Positions 24,774 to 34,159 of a stretch of DNA of 56,686 nt are shown here, piece by piece. The DNA comes from Candidatus Tepidiaquacellales bacterium UBA2330. GTDB taxonomy: Bacteria; Bacteroidota; Ignavibacteria; Tepidaquicellales; Tepidaquicellaceae. The translations under genes and the position numbers were made by a program. The DNA lies in contig DDUU01000054.1 of the NCBI GenBank assembly GCA_002344965.1, positions 25,735-82,420 on the forward strand, given 5' to 3'. Under the pieces are notes generated by a model. That model was not told where the DNA came from. It saw only the letters and a list, made by a program, of their open reading frames with translations, and did not search any database. How positions within the stretch are numbered: the stretch's first letter is position 1; each line of letters starts with the position of its first letter.

Positions 24774-26798
24774 ATGAGAATTTTATTAAAATTATTGCTC
24801 ATATCGGGAGTTACATTTTTTTGTTATCATTATTCTTATTGTCAGGAAAATACTTCAATTGAAGGAGTCTATGAAATAGATGAAATTAATATTAAATTTG
24901 AAAGCAGTTATGCATTTGAAGAAAGCGCGATCATAAACCTTCTCTCATCAAAAACAGGAGATGTTTTTGACATGAATACCTATCTGCTGGATGTGGAAAG
25001 AATTAAAAAATTTTATTTCGATAACGGTTTTTTTAACGCAAGGATTGACACAAACCTGCAGGTCATCAGAGAAGATAAAGAAGTGATCGAAAATTTTATT
25101 GTAAAAGAAAACGAAAGATTCAGCTATTACAATATAGAGTATAAAGGGTTGGACAGTATAGATGCACCGGTAAAATCCCTGATTTTTAATAACAAAAGAG
25201 CCTTAATTGTTAAAGGAAAATATTATTCCAAAGATACAGTCAACCTTGAATTACTAAGGATCATGGAAATTTTATTCAACAACGGATATGCAACTGCAAC
25301 ATCGGGTTTTCCTGAAATATTAAAGTATGAAACCAATAAGGAAAACCTGCTCAATAAAGTGGATGTAATTATAAATTTTGATCCAAAGAGAAAATATGAT
25401 TTTGGAAAAACACTTATAAAATTTACAAATTACAAATACAATGTTACTGAAGAAGATATAAGAAGAGAACTGACTTACAAAGAAAATCAGGTCTATGATA
25501 AAAGCAAGATCATTGAAAGCGAATTAAAACTTTCTAAATTTTCAATTCTGGAAAATCCAAGGATCAATATCGATACTATTAACAGCGTCACAGGCAAGGT
25601 AGATTTAATCATTAACGCTGTAGTCGGGAAAAAATATGATATCACTCCTGAAGTTTTCGGTTATTATTTTCAGAATTATTTTTATGTCGGTACAGGTTTG
25701 TCATTCAGTGACAGAAATTTTCTGGGAGGCGGAAGAGTGCTGACAACCAGCGCGAGGGTTTATTTTAATTCACTTGAAAACAACAGGTTTGATATTGTGA
25801 ATTCGGTTTATCAGCCGTTTCTTTTCGGTAACCGGTTTATAACAGGAAACTGGAATATTGGATATGAATACGTTCTCGAAAAAAGCATTAATATCGGAAG
25901 ACTCAAAAACTCATTCGGAGTTACATATGAACTTCCGAAACACACTTATATAAACAGTCTTCAGGCCAGATGGGATCTGGAAAATTCCAGAATAGTAGTA
26001 GACAGTGATATTCCGATTGAGGGAAGCGAACTTGTAATAGGTAAATTTGATTACAATGAATTTATCTCAAAGTTAGGACTTACTGCAATACATAATTCTG
26101 TAAACAGTATCATTTTCCCTTCAGGCGGAAATTATCAGTCTTATGAATTTGAAGAGAGCGGGCTTTTGTCAGGAATTATCAGGAGAATTTTCAATACATC
26201 CACATTCAGTTATTTTAAATTTACCAATCTTAGCTCTGCTTACATAAATACGAGTAACCGCGAAGTAAATGTTCCGTCCGCCCTTGCTTTCAAATTTCTG
26301 GCAGGTATAATTATAGAATACGGACAAAATACATTTACTTTTCTGGGACAGGAATACTCAGAAGACAGAGTACCACGGGATACCAGATATTTCGGCGGCG
26401 GAAGTTCGAGCATCAGAGGATGGGGAGCAAAGCAGCTTGGCATAGTGCCGAATAAAGAGCTCGGCGGAAATTTTACTTTTGAAAATACAGTCGAATACAG
26501 GTTCAAACCTTTTATGACTGCGGAAAATTTATATCTAAGGGATCTGGGATTCGCGACTTTTATTGATTATGGAAATGTCTGGTCAGAGATCGGAAAATTC
26601 AAACTGAACGAAATTGCTCTTGCATCAGGAGCCGGTATCAGGTATTACACAATAATCGGAGCCATAAGGTTTGACGTCGGATTCAAGATCTATGATCCTC
26701 AGCCCGGTCCTGTCGGCGGTTCAAACTGGATATTCGGAAAAGGCAGTAACTTCAGTGATAAGTATAATTTTCAGTTCGGAATAGGAAATACTTTTTAA
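24774..26798 (+). CDS. Omp85/BamA-TamA family outer-membrane protein
   Basis: A 674-residue outer-membrane protein with signal peptide MRILLKLLLISGVTFFC...YCQ. The ATG at 24774 is preferred over the TTG two codons upstream. Residues about 25-280 contain POTRA-like repeats, seen as YEIDEINIKFES, VERIKKFYFDNGFFNARID and a later KYDFGKTLIKFTNY with VTEEDIRRELTYKENQVYDKSKI. The C-terminal half is the 16-stranded barrel with the Omp85 signature in YFGGGSSSIRGWGAKQLG (RGW in place of RGF/RGY) and the final residue Phe (GIGNTF). The family inserts or translocates outer-membrane proteins. The size, about 120 residues below BamA, and few POTRA domains suggest a TamA-like or specialised member, not the essential BamA. 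Confidence 0.85.
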   Translation: MRILLKLLLISGVTFFCYHYSYCQENTSIEGVYEIDEINIKFESSYAFEESAIINLLSSKTGDVFDMNTYLLDVERIKKFYFDNGFFNARIDTNLQVIREDKEVIENFIVKENERFSYYNIEYKGLDSIDAPVKSLIFNNKRALIVKGKYYSKDTVNLELLRIMEILFNNGYATATSGFPEILKYETNKENLLNKVDVIINFDPKRKYDFGKTLIKFTNYKYNVTEEDIRRELTYKENQVYDKSKIIESELKLSKFSILENPRINIDTINSVTGKVDLIINAVVGKKYDITPEVFGYYFQNYFYVGTGLSFSDRNFLGGGRVLTTSARVYFNSLENNRFDIVNSVYQPFLFGNRFITGNWNIGYEYVLEKSINIGRLKNSFGVTYELPKHTYINSLQARWDLENSRIVVDSDIPIEGSELVIGKFDYNEFISKLGLTAIHNSVNSIIFPSGGNYQSYEFEESGLLSGIIRRIFNTSTFSYFKFTNLSSAYINTSNREVNVPSALAFKFLAGIIIEYGQNTFTFLGQEYSEDRVPRDTRYFGGGSSSIRGWGAKQLGIVPNKELGGNFTFENTVEYRFKPFMTAENLYLRDLGFATFIDYGNVWSEIGKFKLNEIALASGAGIRYYTIIGAIRFDVGFKIYDPQPGPVGGSNWIFGKGSNFSDKYNFQFGIGNTF

Positions 26799-26799
26799 T

Positions 26800-27975
26800 A
26801 TGTGGTCAAATATAATAGGTCAGGAAAGAATTAAAGAGATCCTTAAGAACTTTTACAAAAGCGGTAAGCTGTCCCATGCATTTATTTTTTACGGAAATGA
26901 AGGCACAGGCAAAGATGCGGCTGCAATTGAGTTTGCAAAGCTGCTGAACTGCGACAGTCCGCTGAACGGATCAGAGGCGTGTGACAGCTGTAAAAGCTGC
27001 ATTGAGACAGATTCTCTTAAGTCTCAGATGCTGCGATTTGTGACAGCGCTGCCTGCCGGAAAAAATGATTCGGATGACGATTCAAATCCGCTTGAAAAAC
27101 TTGAGAAAGAGGATTTTGAGAATTATCTCTCCGAAATTGAACTGAAAGCTGAAGATAAATACCATACAGTTTCGATTCCAAAAGCAAATGATATTAGAAT
27201 CTCAAGTATCAGACAGCTGAAAAAGGAAATTTATATGACGGGAAGATCGGGAAAGAAAAAAGTTTTTTTGATATCGCGCTGCGAAATGATGAACACTCAA
27301 AGCGCAAATTCTTTATTGAAAATACTTGAAGAGCCACCGAATGATTCCGTAATAATACTTACCACTTCGCGAATTAATTCTCTCCTTCCGACTATTGTCG
27401 GCAGATGTCAGAGCATAAGATTTGATGTTATTCCGAATAACAAGATCATCACATATATCAAACAGAAAAGCAACGCTGTTACAGATGAGAATGCTGCTTT
27501 TATTGCAGGTATTTCAGAAGGGAGTATTTCTAAATGCAATCAGCTGCTGAATAATAATTATCTGGATCTCAGAGAGAAAGTAATTGACACACTCGTTTCT
27601 ATTCTGTCAGGACACAGTCTGAAACTGGGAAACAGTATTGATTTTATAATCGGAAAAAAAGACAAAGCCCGTATTAAAAATTTTCTGGTATTCCTGATCA
27701 TCTGGTTCAGGGATATAATAAACATCAGCAGCGGAAACGGGGATCAGATTATTAACAGAGATAAGAAAGAGCGGTTAATCAGCTTTGCAGGAAAATACGA
27801 TTCGGATAATTACATGATCATTAGCTCGATAGAGGATGCAATCACGGATATTGAAAAAAACGTTATACCGGAATTAATTCTTTACAATCTTTTTTTCAGT
27901 ATCAGCTCACTTATGAAAAAAAAATCTGACTTGACTGCTCCGCACACGGCTTTGACCTCTAAAAATCCAGAATAA
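26800..27975 (+). CDS. holB: DNA polymerase III delta-prime subunit (clamp loader AAA+ protein)
   Basis: A 391-residue AAA+ protein. MWSNIIGQERIKEILKNFYK and SGKLSHAFIFYGNEGTGKDA (Walker A 32-38) begin the clamp-loader fold. Four cysteines (Cys51, Cys61, Cys64, Cys67) form the zinc module. Further on, VFLISRCEMMNTQSANSLLK and ILEEPPNDSVIILTTS (sensor 1 region) and IVGRCQSIRFD (the SRC-type arginine-finger position reads GRC) identify delta-prime/gamma-type subunits. A C-terminal three-helix domain follows. An insert of about 60 acidic residues (about 80-140) separates the zinc module from sensor 1. It is the second gene after the Omp85 gene with one base between. Convergent overlap with the next gene is 17 bases. 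Confidence 0.85.
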   Translation: MWSNIIGQERIKEILKNFYKSGKLSHAFIFYGNEGTGKDAAAIEFAKLLNCDSPLNGSEACDSCKSCIETDSLKSQMLRFVTALPAGKNDSDDDSNPLEKLEKEDFENYLSEIELKAEDKYHTVSIPKANDIRISSIRQLKKEIYMTGRSGKKKVFLISRCEMMNTQSANSLLKILEEPPNDSVIILTTSRINSLLPTIVGRCQSIRFDVIPNNKIITYIKQKSNAVTDENAAFIAGISEGSISKCNQLLNNNYLDLREKVIDTLVSILSGHSLKLGNSIDFIIGKKDKARIKNFLVFLIIWFRDIINISSGNGDQIINRDKKERLISFAGKYDSDNYMIISSIEDAITDIEKNVIPELILYNLFFSISSLMKKKSDLTAPHTALTSKNPE

Positions 27976-29344
27976 TATTTTCAATACTGCTGTTACCTTT
28001 GATCTCAAAGTCTTTATCATAAATAAGAAATCTTTCCGGAGCTTTAAATGGATAGACAATTCCCTTGTCAAACGACCCGTCCGAATTATCATCACGAAAT
28101 GCGAACAGCATGTATTTTCCTTCAATAATATTTCCGATTGAAAAAGCGGATGTATCTGAAATAACTGACGTGTAACTGATCCCGCGGTCCGTGAGATTAT
28201 AGAGCTTAAGTATCACAGGAACGCCAGATCCCGCATTTAGAAATCTGCCTGATATCTTTCCGAATTTATCTTTTTCGTAAACTTTAAACGACTCTCGATA
28301 TTTTTCGGAAGGTGAAACATTAAATCCGACAGAAATATTTGAGTTATATTCAAACGGTTCAGTTGAAAAAACCTCAAGCAGCGAATCATTAACCCAGTTA
28401 AAAACCGGATTATATTTTTTACCTGAAGAAGTATCTGTAATAATAAAATTATCAACTATTGATTTTTTATCAGGGTATTTATCTTCGAAATAAAAATAAA
28501 ATTTGTGAAACGGTGTGATCAGATTATTCTCCGGATAATTCGTGAATACATATCCCGCAGAGTCAGGCTTAAGAGTATTAAGAAAATCTACACTTCTGAT
28601 ATCCGTATCCGGAAGATTCAAAGCGAAGTGCAGCCCGCTGACGCTGATACTGTCACCTGTCAGGACAGGATCATCCGGAAGCAATGCTGCTTTATCAATT
28701 CCTTTATCATATACATTGTTTCTGTCTTCATCGATGACAGCATAAAGTCTGAATTTTCCGTCAGGTAAATTTGTAAATGTATAATTTCCATCCGCAGAAA
28801 CCTGCGTTACATAATCGGGAATTTTTACTGAAGGATCGGGAAAAATTGCTGTTGTATCATTAACGTGATACAGAAGCACTTTCACTCTGTCATAATTATC
28901 TGAAAAAACTTTACCGGAGATATTACCCTTATCGAGTTTACTGCCTGTAGAAAAAGCGAACACTGCCGGCTCTGATAAATTATTTCCGCCTCTTACATCA
29001 CGAAGATCTTTGCCGATAATAATTACATAAGTTCTGTCTCTTCCGAAATTTTCATTGAAAACGATTTCCACTTCCCTGCCGCTCCATTCAAAATTAAAAC
29101 CTTTCGCCGGCAGAGGGGAAATGAAGAATGATTCCTCAAAGCTTCTCCTGTCAACGTATTCATTAAATTTTAGAATAATTTTGTTTCCTTTCACACCGGT
29201 AGAATTAGGACGCGGAAAAATATAAGTTAATCTTGGAGGATCCGTGTCATTTTTTCCTCCTTCGGGCGGAAGCTGATTTGCGCAGGAGCAGAATAAAGAA
29301 ACTGATAATACAAAAACGGAAAAATAAAATATAAAATTTTTCAA
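27959..29344 (-). CDS. Lipoprotein with bacterial Ig-like (Big_5-like) domain
   Basis: A 461-residue envelope protein. The signal peptide ends in a lipobox near SLFCSCAN. Then DTDPPRLTYIFPRPNSTGV and IILKFNEYVDRRSFEESFFI show the Big_5 type Ig domain, followed by IIGKDLRDVRGGNNL. Later beta-rich modules contain GNISGKVFSDNYDRVKVLL, FTNLPDGKFRLYAVIDEDRN and GKISGRFLNAGSGVPVILKL, reminiscent of CarboxypepD_reg-like folds. A DNNSDGSFDKG segment near the end and DRNNVYDKG are Ca-type loops. Its start is a TTG one base after the stop of the sensor-kinase gene, in the same TGAGTTGAAA arrangement as at 15903, so it is translated as part of that operon. Exact role unknown; envelope display or sensing partner is a guess. 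Confidence 0.8.
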   Translation of the reverse strand: MKNFIFYFSVFVLSVSLFCSCANQLPPEGGKNDTDPPRLTYIFPRPNSTGVKGNKIILKFNEYVDRRSFEESFFISPLPAKGFNFEWSGREVEIVFNENFGRDRTYVIIIGKDLRDVRGGNNLSEPAVFAFSTGSKLDKGNISGKVFSDNYDRVKVLLYHVNDTTAIFPDPSVKIPDYVTQVSADGNYTFTNLPDGKFRLYAVIDEDRNNVYDKGIDKAALLPDDPVLTGDSISVSGLHFALNLPDTDIRSVDFLNTLKPDSAGYVFTNYPENNLITPFHKFYFYFEDKYPDKKSIVDNFIITDTSSGKKYNPVFNWVNDSLLEVFSTEPFEYNSNISVGFNVSPSEKYRESFKVYEKDKFGKISGRFLNAGSGVPVILKLYNLTDRGISYTSVISDTSAFSIGNIIEGKYMLFAFRDDNSDGSFDKGIVYPFKAPERFLIYDKDFEIKGNSSIENIILDF

Positions 29345-29345
29345 C

Positions 29346-32300
29346 TCAGTTTCCGGCGATTTTTGAATTAAGCTTTACAAATTTCAGAATTACCTTCGTG
29401 CCTTCATTTGGAGAGCTTTCGAAATTAATTTCAGCTTTCATATCATCGAGAGATTTTTTTGAAATTGAAAGACCAAGTCCCATACCGGTAGTTTTGGTAG
29501 AAAAATTCGGATCAAACAGATTTTTCATAATGGATGGATCAATACCGCAGCCGTTATCCTTAACTTCCGCAACTATGTATTCTCCGTTGCCTCTTGTAGA
29601 GATCTCAATTATACCGCGGTCACCGATAGACTGAACAGAATTTTTAACCAGATTCTGAAATACTCTGTTAAGCTCCTGCCTGTCAGCGGATATTTTTCCA
29701 ATGTTATCATCAAGGTTTTCAACAAAGTCAATATTCGGAGAGAGTTTATACAGTGAAACGACCTCGCGGATAATTTCATTAAGATCCGTCTCAGTATAGT
29801 TTTTACCGGGAAGCTTTGCAAAGTTTGAGAATTCCGTAGCGATTTTGTTAAGCTTATCTATTTCATTTATAATAATGTTTCTGGTTTTTTTCAGCACTTC
29901 GGAAAACTCTTCGGGAGATTTGGAATCATAAACGTCAAACAGATGCTGAATGGAAAGTTTCATAGGTGTAAGCGGATTTTTAATTTCATGGGCAACGCGT
30001 CTGGCAATATCGCGCCATGCAGCTTCTCTCTCTGCTCTTTTCAGCTGTACTTTGGAAGATTCAAGCTCGCGTGACATAACATTAAAGGAGTCAACAAGAT
30101 TACCTATCTCATCTTTTCTTTTGATATCAATCGCAACATTACTCTCACCTTTTGAAATTCTTTCCGTGGCATTTTTGAGTTTAAGAATTGGCTGTGAAAA
30201 CCTGTCGGTCATAATGGATACAAAGATCAGAAGAATAATGACGACAATTAAATAGATACCGAATATGAAAGTAAGAATTTCCGTAAGTTCTTCGCTGAGT
30301 TCACTCTGCTTATATAAAGTCTGGGAAGACATAATTCCCACAAAATTATTTTTCTGATCGAGAAACGGTTTATATCCGACAATAAAAGAGTATGCGCCAA
30401 TCTCTTCGTTTTTAATAAAAAAATCTTTTCTAAGGAAATTAATATTATAAAAAGCTTCGGCGTCCACTCTCGAATCAAGAATATCTGATTTATACAACTC
30501 TTCATTTGTAGTGGATATCAGATTTGTATTTATATACAGATTAAAATTTTTATCAGAGTGGAACAGATTTCGCGCAAACAATTTTTTACCGGGAGTAGTT
30601 AGAGTATCTTTATTATTAGGAGTCAGGTTAAGATTTTTCAGACTTTGGGAAACGAGATTAAGATCCGATATAATCTGATTCTGAAAGTTAGCGTCATATT
30701 TTTCCTTAATGAAACTTCTTGTGTAAATTGCAAGCAGGACAATAGGAATAACCGAAACGAAGAAAAAGGAAATAAATAATTTTTCACGGAAGTTCAGCTT
30801 GAATTCCTTCAGTTTAAAAACCATCTGAAACAGTTTCACGACCAGAACTGCCAAATAGATCAGAAACGCAAACAGCATAAATTTCAGATAGAAAAAAACT
30901 GTAAGTTTAAAATCATTTCTTGTGAGACTAACGGAATAAATTCTTTCATTTACAGAATTATCTTTGCTTTGGTCAAGAATATAAAAGGACCTGTATTTTT
31001 CATTATTGATAATTTCAAACCGCCAGTCTGATTTGTCATTTTTATATTTAATTGCCTCTCTGAAAGCGTTAAGAGAAAGAGTGTTTGATTTAGTAAGGTC
31101 TCTGCTGGTGGAGTTTAAAATTTCACCATTCACATATTCCGTAATAACAGGTTCGGAGATAAGCTTGTCAAAAAGATTGTTGCGCGAATAGGTTTTAAAA
31201 AGCTGAACAGAAGACTGCTGAAGAATATTTTTTGATTCATACTGGACAGCCACAAGCAAATAACCGAGATTAGTTTCAAACACGGTATTCCTCAGGTCCA
31301 CTCTTTCTACAGGCACGATACCGAGAAAATATTTTTCAACACTGTTATTAAGAATCAGAATTTTATCCGTAATGAAAAGATTATTAAGATCTTCAATAAA
31401 GCTTTCATCGGACATTTCGGTTTCTTCATCCGATTCTGCATCTGTAATACTTTCATCATCTGTGTCTTCGGAGGCATTCAGAGAATCAAAATAAAGGGTA
31501 TCCTGAATATTTTTCAAAGATTCTATCTTTTTAAAATACTCTTTGTTTGCAAAAGCAATTATGGAATCCTGATTCAGCTGCCTGAAATTATTCATAAAAT
31601 CACTCAGAATATTCCGGTTTGTATCCAGAATAATAACGGATGTGTTCAGATCTTCCTCGCTGAATTTGCTTTCATTCCAGATAGAGAAAGCGAGTTCCTT
31701 AAGTTTATTCTTATTTCTTATATCACTTTCTATTTTTTTATTATTTGAAATTTCAGACAGCTCGGTCAGCAGCAGAAATTTTATTTTATCATCTTCTTTT
31801 TCGGTTAACTTATTCCCGATAAGTTCGACATATCTTGTTTCCTGTGAAGTAATATTATCGAGCAGAATTCCCGGAATGGTAATAATACACAGCAGCAGCA
31901 GTACGGAAAAATTCTTGAGTGAATAAATACTGTAATTTTGAACATCTGTAAGCTTACGGCTGATAAAAATACCGAAGAGAAAAATACTGATTATGATAAT
32001 TACTCTGAAAATATAACTGATATGGAAGTCTGTATCATAAAAAGTCAGAATCTGATTAATAAATAAGAGAATAAACAGAATTATAAAAGAAGAATAATTT
32101 TTTAAAGAGTTTATCCGGAATACATTAAAACGGAAATTTCTTATTAAAAGAAATACAATAGAAACAAGCAAAAGAAAAAGTGAGAATGTGAGGATCAGTA
32201 TAATGAGCTGAATCAGGAACAATTCTCTTGACGGTATAATATTGGCATTATCAAAAAACTTTAGGTTGGAATCAAAGACAACGCTTTGTATTACCCATCC

Positions 32301-33506
32301 AAATCCGTAAATAAAAAGGAAGAAGATAACAATCGATAAAGTTATTTTCAGAATATCAAAAGGAACAGAACTGACAGCGGATTTAACTTTACTGTTCAGA
32401 ATTGTATTAAAAGCATATACAGAGATAATCAGAATAATGAATGCTGTTACAAACAATTCACCGACGGATCTTGCAATACCGTTTCCGAAGACGGAAGCAT
32501 AAAATCCGGGAGAAAAAAGATCTGAGTTAAAAATAGCTGATGGGAAACCATACTCCAGCCAGAGATATCTCAGGAATATCAATAGAGAAGAAAATAAAAT
32601 AAATCTTAATACGGGAGAATCAGCTGCTGCAATAAATCTGTATATAATAAGAAACAATATCACCGTCAGACCAAATATAAGAACAGAATTTAATCTGGCG
32701 GAATAATTATCAATATCATTAAAGTGTGTCTGTTCGTTATATTTGGGAATAAGAATTACGCCGATCACGTCATCAGAAAGCCCTTTGAGCTCGACCTGAT
32801 TGAAATCCTCAGTATTCGGAGATATAATATCTATTTTTCCTGAAATGACATTTGATGTATAGAGTTCGGGATTTACTCTTGTTTCGGCATTGATATTATA
32901 AAGCAGCCCGGTATTTTTAAAAAACTTATTATCTATCTGATACTTAATGTCTATTAATTCTGCAGTCAGCGAAGCGCCGATAATACGCTGTTTGGATTCC
33001 GGATCATAGACAGGGGAATAAATAATCAGATAAGTATAAAAACCAATTTCTTTTAAGACGGCGAATCTGTTTCCGTTAATACATTTATTCAGTGAATAAA
33101 TATCAGAATCAAGTTTTCTTCCTTTAAATGCAAGCGGCTCAAGCCGTGAGTTATAAAATTCAATATGAGTATTGCTTTCGGTTTTAAGATTTAGCAGATA
33201 TTCGAATAATTTTTTCGAGTCATTTCTCATCACGAGCTTAATTATTTCAGGATCAGCGGAAATATTCCGGGAGAATTTATTAAGCTCTTCAAGATAAGAA
33301 TTAAATAACTTACTTACGGTCTGAATTCTTTTATCATTATATTCGGCTGAAATTACATTCCAGTTTTTGACAGTTTCCGACTTTATATAATTTGTGACAT
33401 ATCCGGAAACAGTAATCCAGACAACAAACAAAAAAGCGATTAAAATCAAAATTTTTAACCGCCTGTCAAAAAGACTCTTTATATATTTTTTATTATTCTG
33501 TTCCAA
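29346..33506 (-). CDS. Very large NtrY-like sensor histidine kinase with three extracytoplasmic regions
   Basis: A 1386-residue kinase starting at TTG 33506 (an in-frame stop lies two codons upstream; no early ATG). Layout: helix at 17-38, an extracytoplasmic Cache-like region to about 272, a block of about eight hydrophobic segments (273 to about 570), a second extracytoplasmic region with an Asp/Glu-rich stretch (DTDDESITDAESDEETEMSD) to about 865, helices near 870-892 and 909-930, a third extracytoplasmic region to 1076, a helix 1077-1099, HAMP, then HisKA with His1173 in RRVAHEIKNPLTPMKLS, N-box QNLVKNSVQS (about 1285), DNGCGID and GMGLGLSISKK. The AAWRDIARRVAHEIKNPLTP block is typical of NtrY. 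No response regulator is encoded nearby. Most NtrY proteins are 700-800 residues, so it is unusually long. Confidence 0.9.
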   Translation of the reverse strand: MEQNNKKYIKSLFDRRLKILILIAFLFVVWITVSGYVTNYIKSETVKNWNVISAEYNDKRIQTVSKLFNSYLEELNKFSRNISADPEIIKLVMRNDSKKLFEYLLNLKTESNTHIEFYNSRLEPLAFKGRKLDSDIYSLNKCINGNRFAVLKEIGFYTYLIIYSPVYDPESKQRIIGASLTAELIDIKYQIDNKFFKNTGLLYNINAETRVNPELYTSNVISGKIDIISPNTEDFNQVELKGLSDDVIGVILIPKYNEQTHFNDIDNYSARLNSVLIFGLTVILFLIIYRFIAAADSPVLRFILFSSLLIFLRYLWLEYGFPSAIFNSDLFSPGFYASVFGNGIARSVGELFVTAFIILIISVYAFNTILNSKVKSAVSSVPFDILKITLSIVIFFLFIYGFGWVIQSVVFDSNLKFFDNANIIPSRELFLIQLIILILTFSLFLLLVSIVFLLIRNFRFNVFRINSLKNYSSFIILFILLFINQILTFYDTDFHISYIFRVIIIISIFLFGIFISRKLTDVQNYSIYSLKNFSVLLLLCIITIPGILLDNITSQETRYVELIGNKLTEKEDDKIKFLLLTELSEISNNKKIESDIRNKNKLKELAFSIWNESKFSEEDLNTSVIILDTNRNILSDFMNNFRQLNQDSIIAFANKEYFKKIESLKNIQDTLYFDSLNASEDTDDESITDAESDEETEMSDESFIEDLNNLFITDKILILNNSVEKYFLGIVPVERVDLRNTVFETNLGYLLVAVQYESKNILQQSSVQLFKTYSRNNLFDKLISEPVITEYVNGEILNSTSRDLTKSNTLSLNAFREAIKYKNDKSDWRFEIINNEKYRSFYILDQSKDNSVNERIYSVSLTRNDFKLTVFFYLKFMLFAFLIYLAVLVVKLFQMVFKLKEFKLNFREKLFISFFFVSVIPIVLLAIYTRSFIKEKYDANFQNQIISDLNLVSQSLKNLNLTPNNKDTLTTPGKKLFARNLFHSDKNFNLYINTNLISTTNEELYKSDILDSRVDAEAFYNINFLRKDFFIKNEEIGAYSFIVGYKPFLDQKNNFVGIMSSQTLYKQSELSEELTEILTFIFGIYLIVVIILLIFVSIMTDRFSQPILKLKNATERISKGESNVAIDIKRKDEIGNLVDSFNVMSRELESSKVQLKRAEREAAWRDIARRVAHEIKNPLTPMKLSIQHLFDVYDSKSPEEFSEVLKKTRNIIINEIDKLNKIATEFSNFAKLPGKNYTETDLNEIIREVVSLYKLSPNIDFVENLDDNIGKISADRQELNRVFQNLVKNSVQSIGDRGIIEISTRGNGEYIVAEVKDNGCGIDPSIMKNLFDPNFSTKTTGMGLGLSISKKSLDDMKAEINFESSPNEGTKVILKFVKLNSKIAGN

Positions 33507-33559
33507 AACTCATATATTTAAAAATAATAATCATTTTACATAAGTCTATTCAGTAAATT

Positions 33560-34033
33560 TCAATTTATATTAATCTGATCCAGATACCACTTATCATTGA
33601 GATATTTCAGAGATATAGTTACATCGAGATTTCTTTTACCGTTACCGAGTCTGTATGAATATTTTCCGTTTATAAATGCATATGTATTAAACCTCTTGGA
33701 AGTAATATATTTGAATTCAACAACTTTAAAATAATTCATAAAGTCGGTTAAAATAATTTCCGCCTGACCCGGACTGTAATAACCTTTATCGGTTGAGATT
33801 ATGTTAAGAAAAATCTGTTCGTCGAAATACTGATTAATAGAATTTATATTTCTGTTAGAAAACCCGTAAGCAATTTCTATAAATGTTCTTTTACACAGAT
33901 CGTATTTTGATCTGAGGTTTTCATTCTTATACTTTTTTTCTTTCCACCATTTATCCTGTGAAACTGCATTATCATAAGGAATAAAATACGCAAACAAGAA
34001 TAACGCAGAAATAAGGGCTGTCTTTCTAAGCAT
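33560..34033 (-). CDS. Secreted DUF4783-like protein (NTF2-like fold)
   Basis: A 157-residue protein with signal peptide MLRKTALISALFLFAYFIPYDNAVSQ. The body shows a DUF4783-like pattern: FIEIAYGFSNRNINSINQYF, EQIFLNIISTDKGYYSPGQA, EIILTDFMNYFKVVEFKYIT, then YAFINGKYSYRLGNGKRNLD and a last strand with LNDKWYLDQININ. That family adopts an NTF2-like fold of unknown function and is usually periplasmic. It lies 53 bases upstream of the sensor kinase on the same strand, so it may be part of the same operon and could feed a signal to it; this is inference. ATG start. Confidence 0.7.
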   Translation of the reverse strand: MLRKTALISALFLFAYFIPYDNAVSQDKWWKEKKYKNENLRSKYDLCKRTFIEIAYGFSNRNINSINQYFDEQIFLNIISTDKGYYSPGQAEIILTDFMNYFKVVEFKYITSKRFNTYAFINGKYSYRLGNGKRNLDVTISLKYLNDKWYLDQININ

Positions 34034-34159
34034 CAGGAGAATTTTAGGTAAATTAAAGAAAATGCAAACTTAATTCAATTAATAACTCAGAAACTCCGGA
34101 TTAAAGAAATTAAAACTTTAAAGTATGAGAAACCGTAGTTCAACAAAAAATAAAATCGC

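Noticed and set aside
27959..27975. Convergent overlap of holB and the Ig-like lipoprotein as a regulatory antisense device
   Set aside because: A 17-base tail-to-tail overlap is common in compact genomes and shows no further structure.
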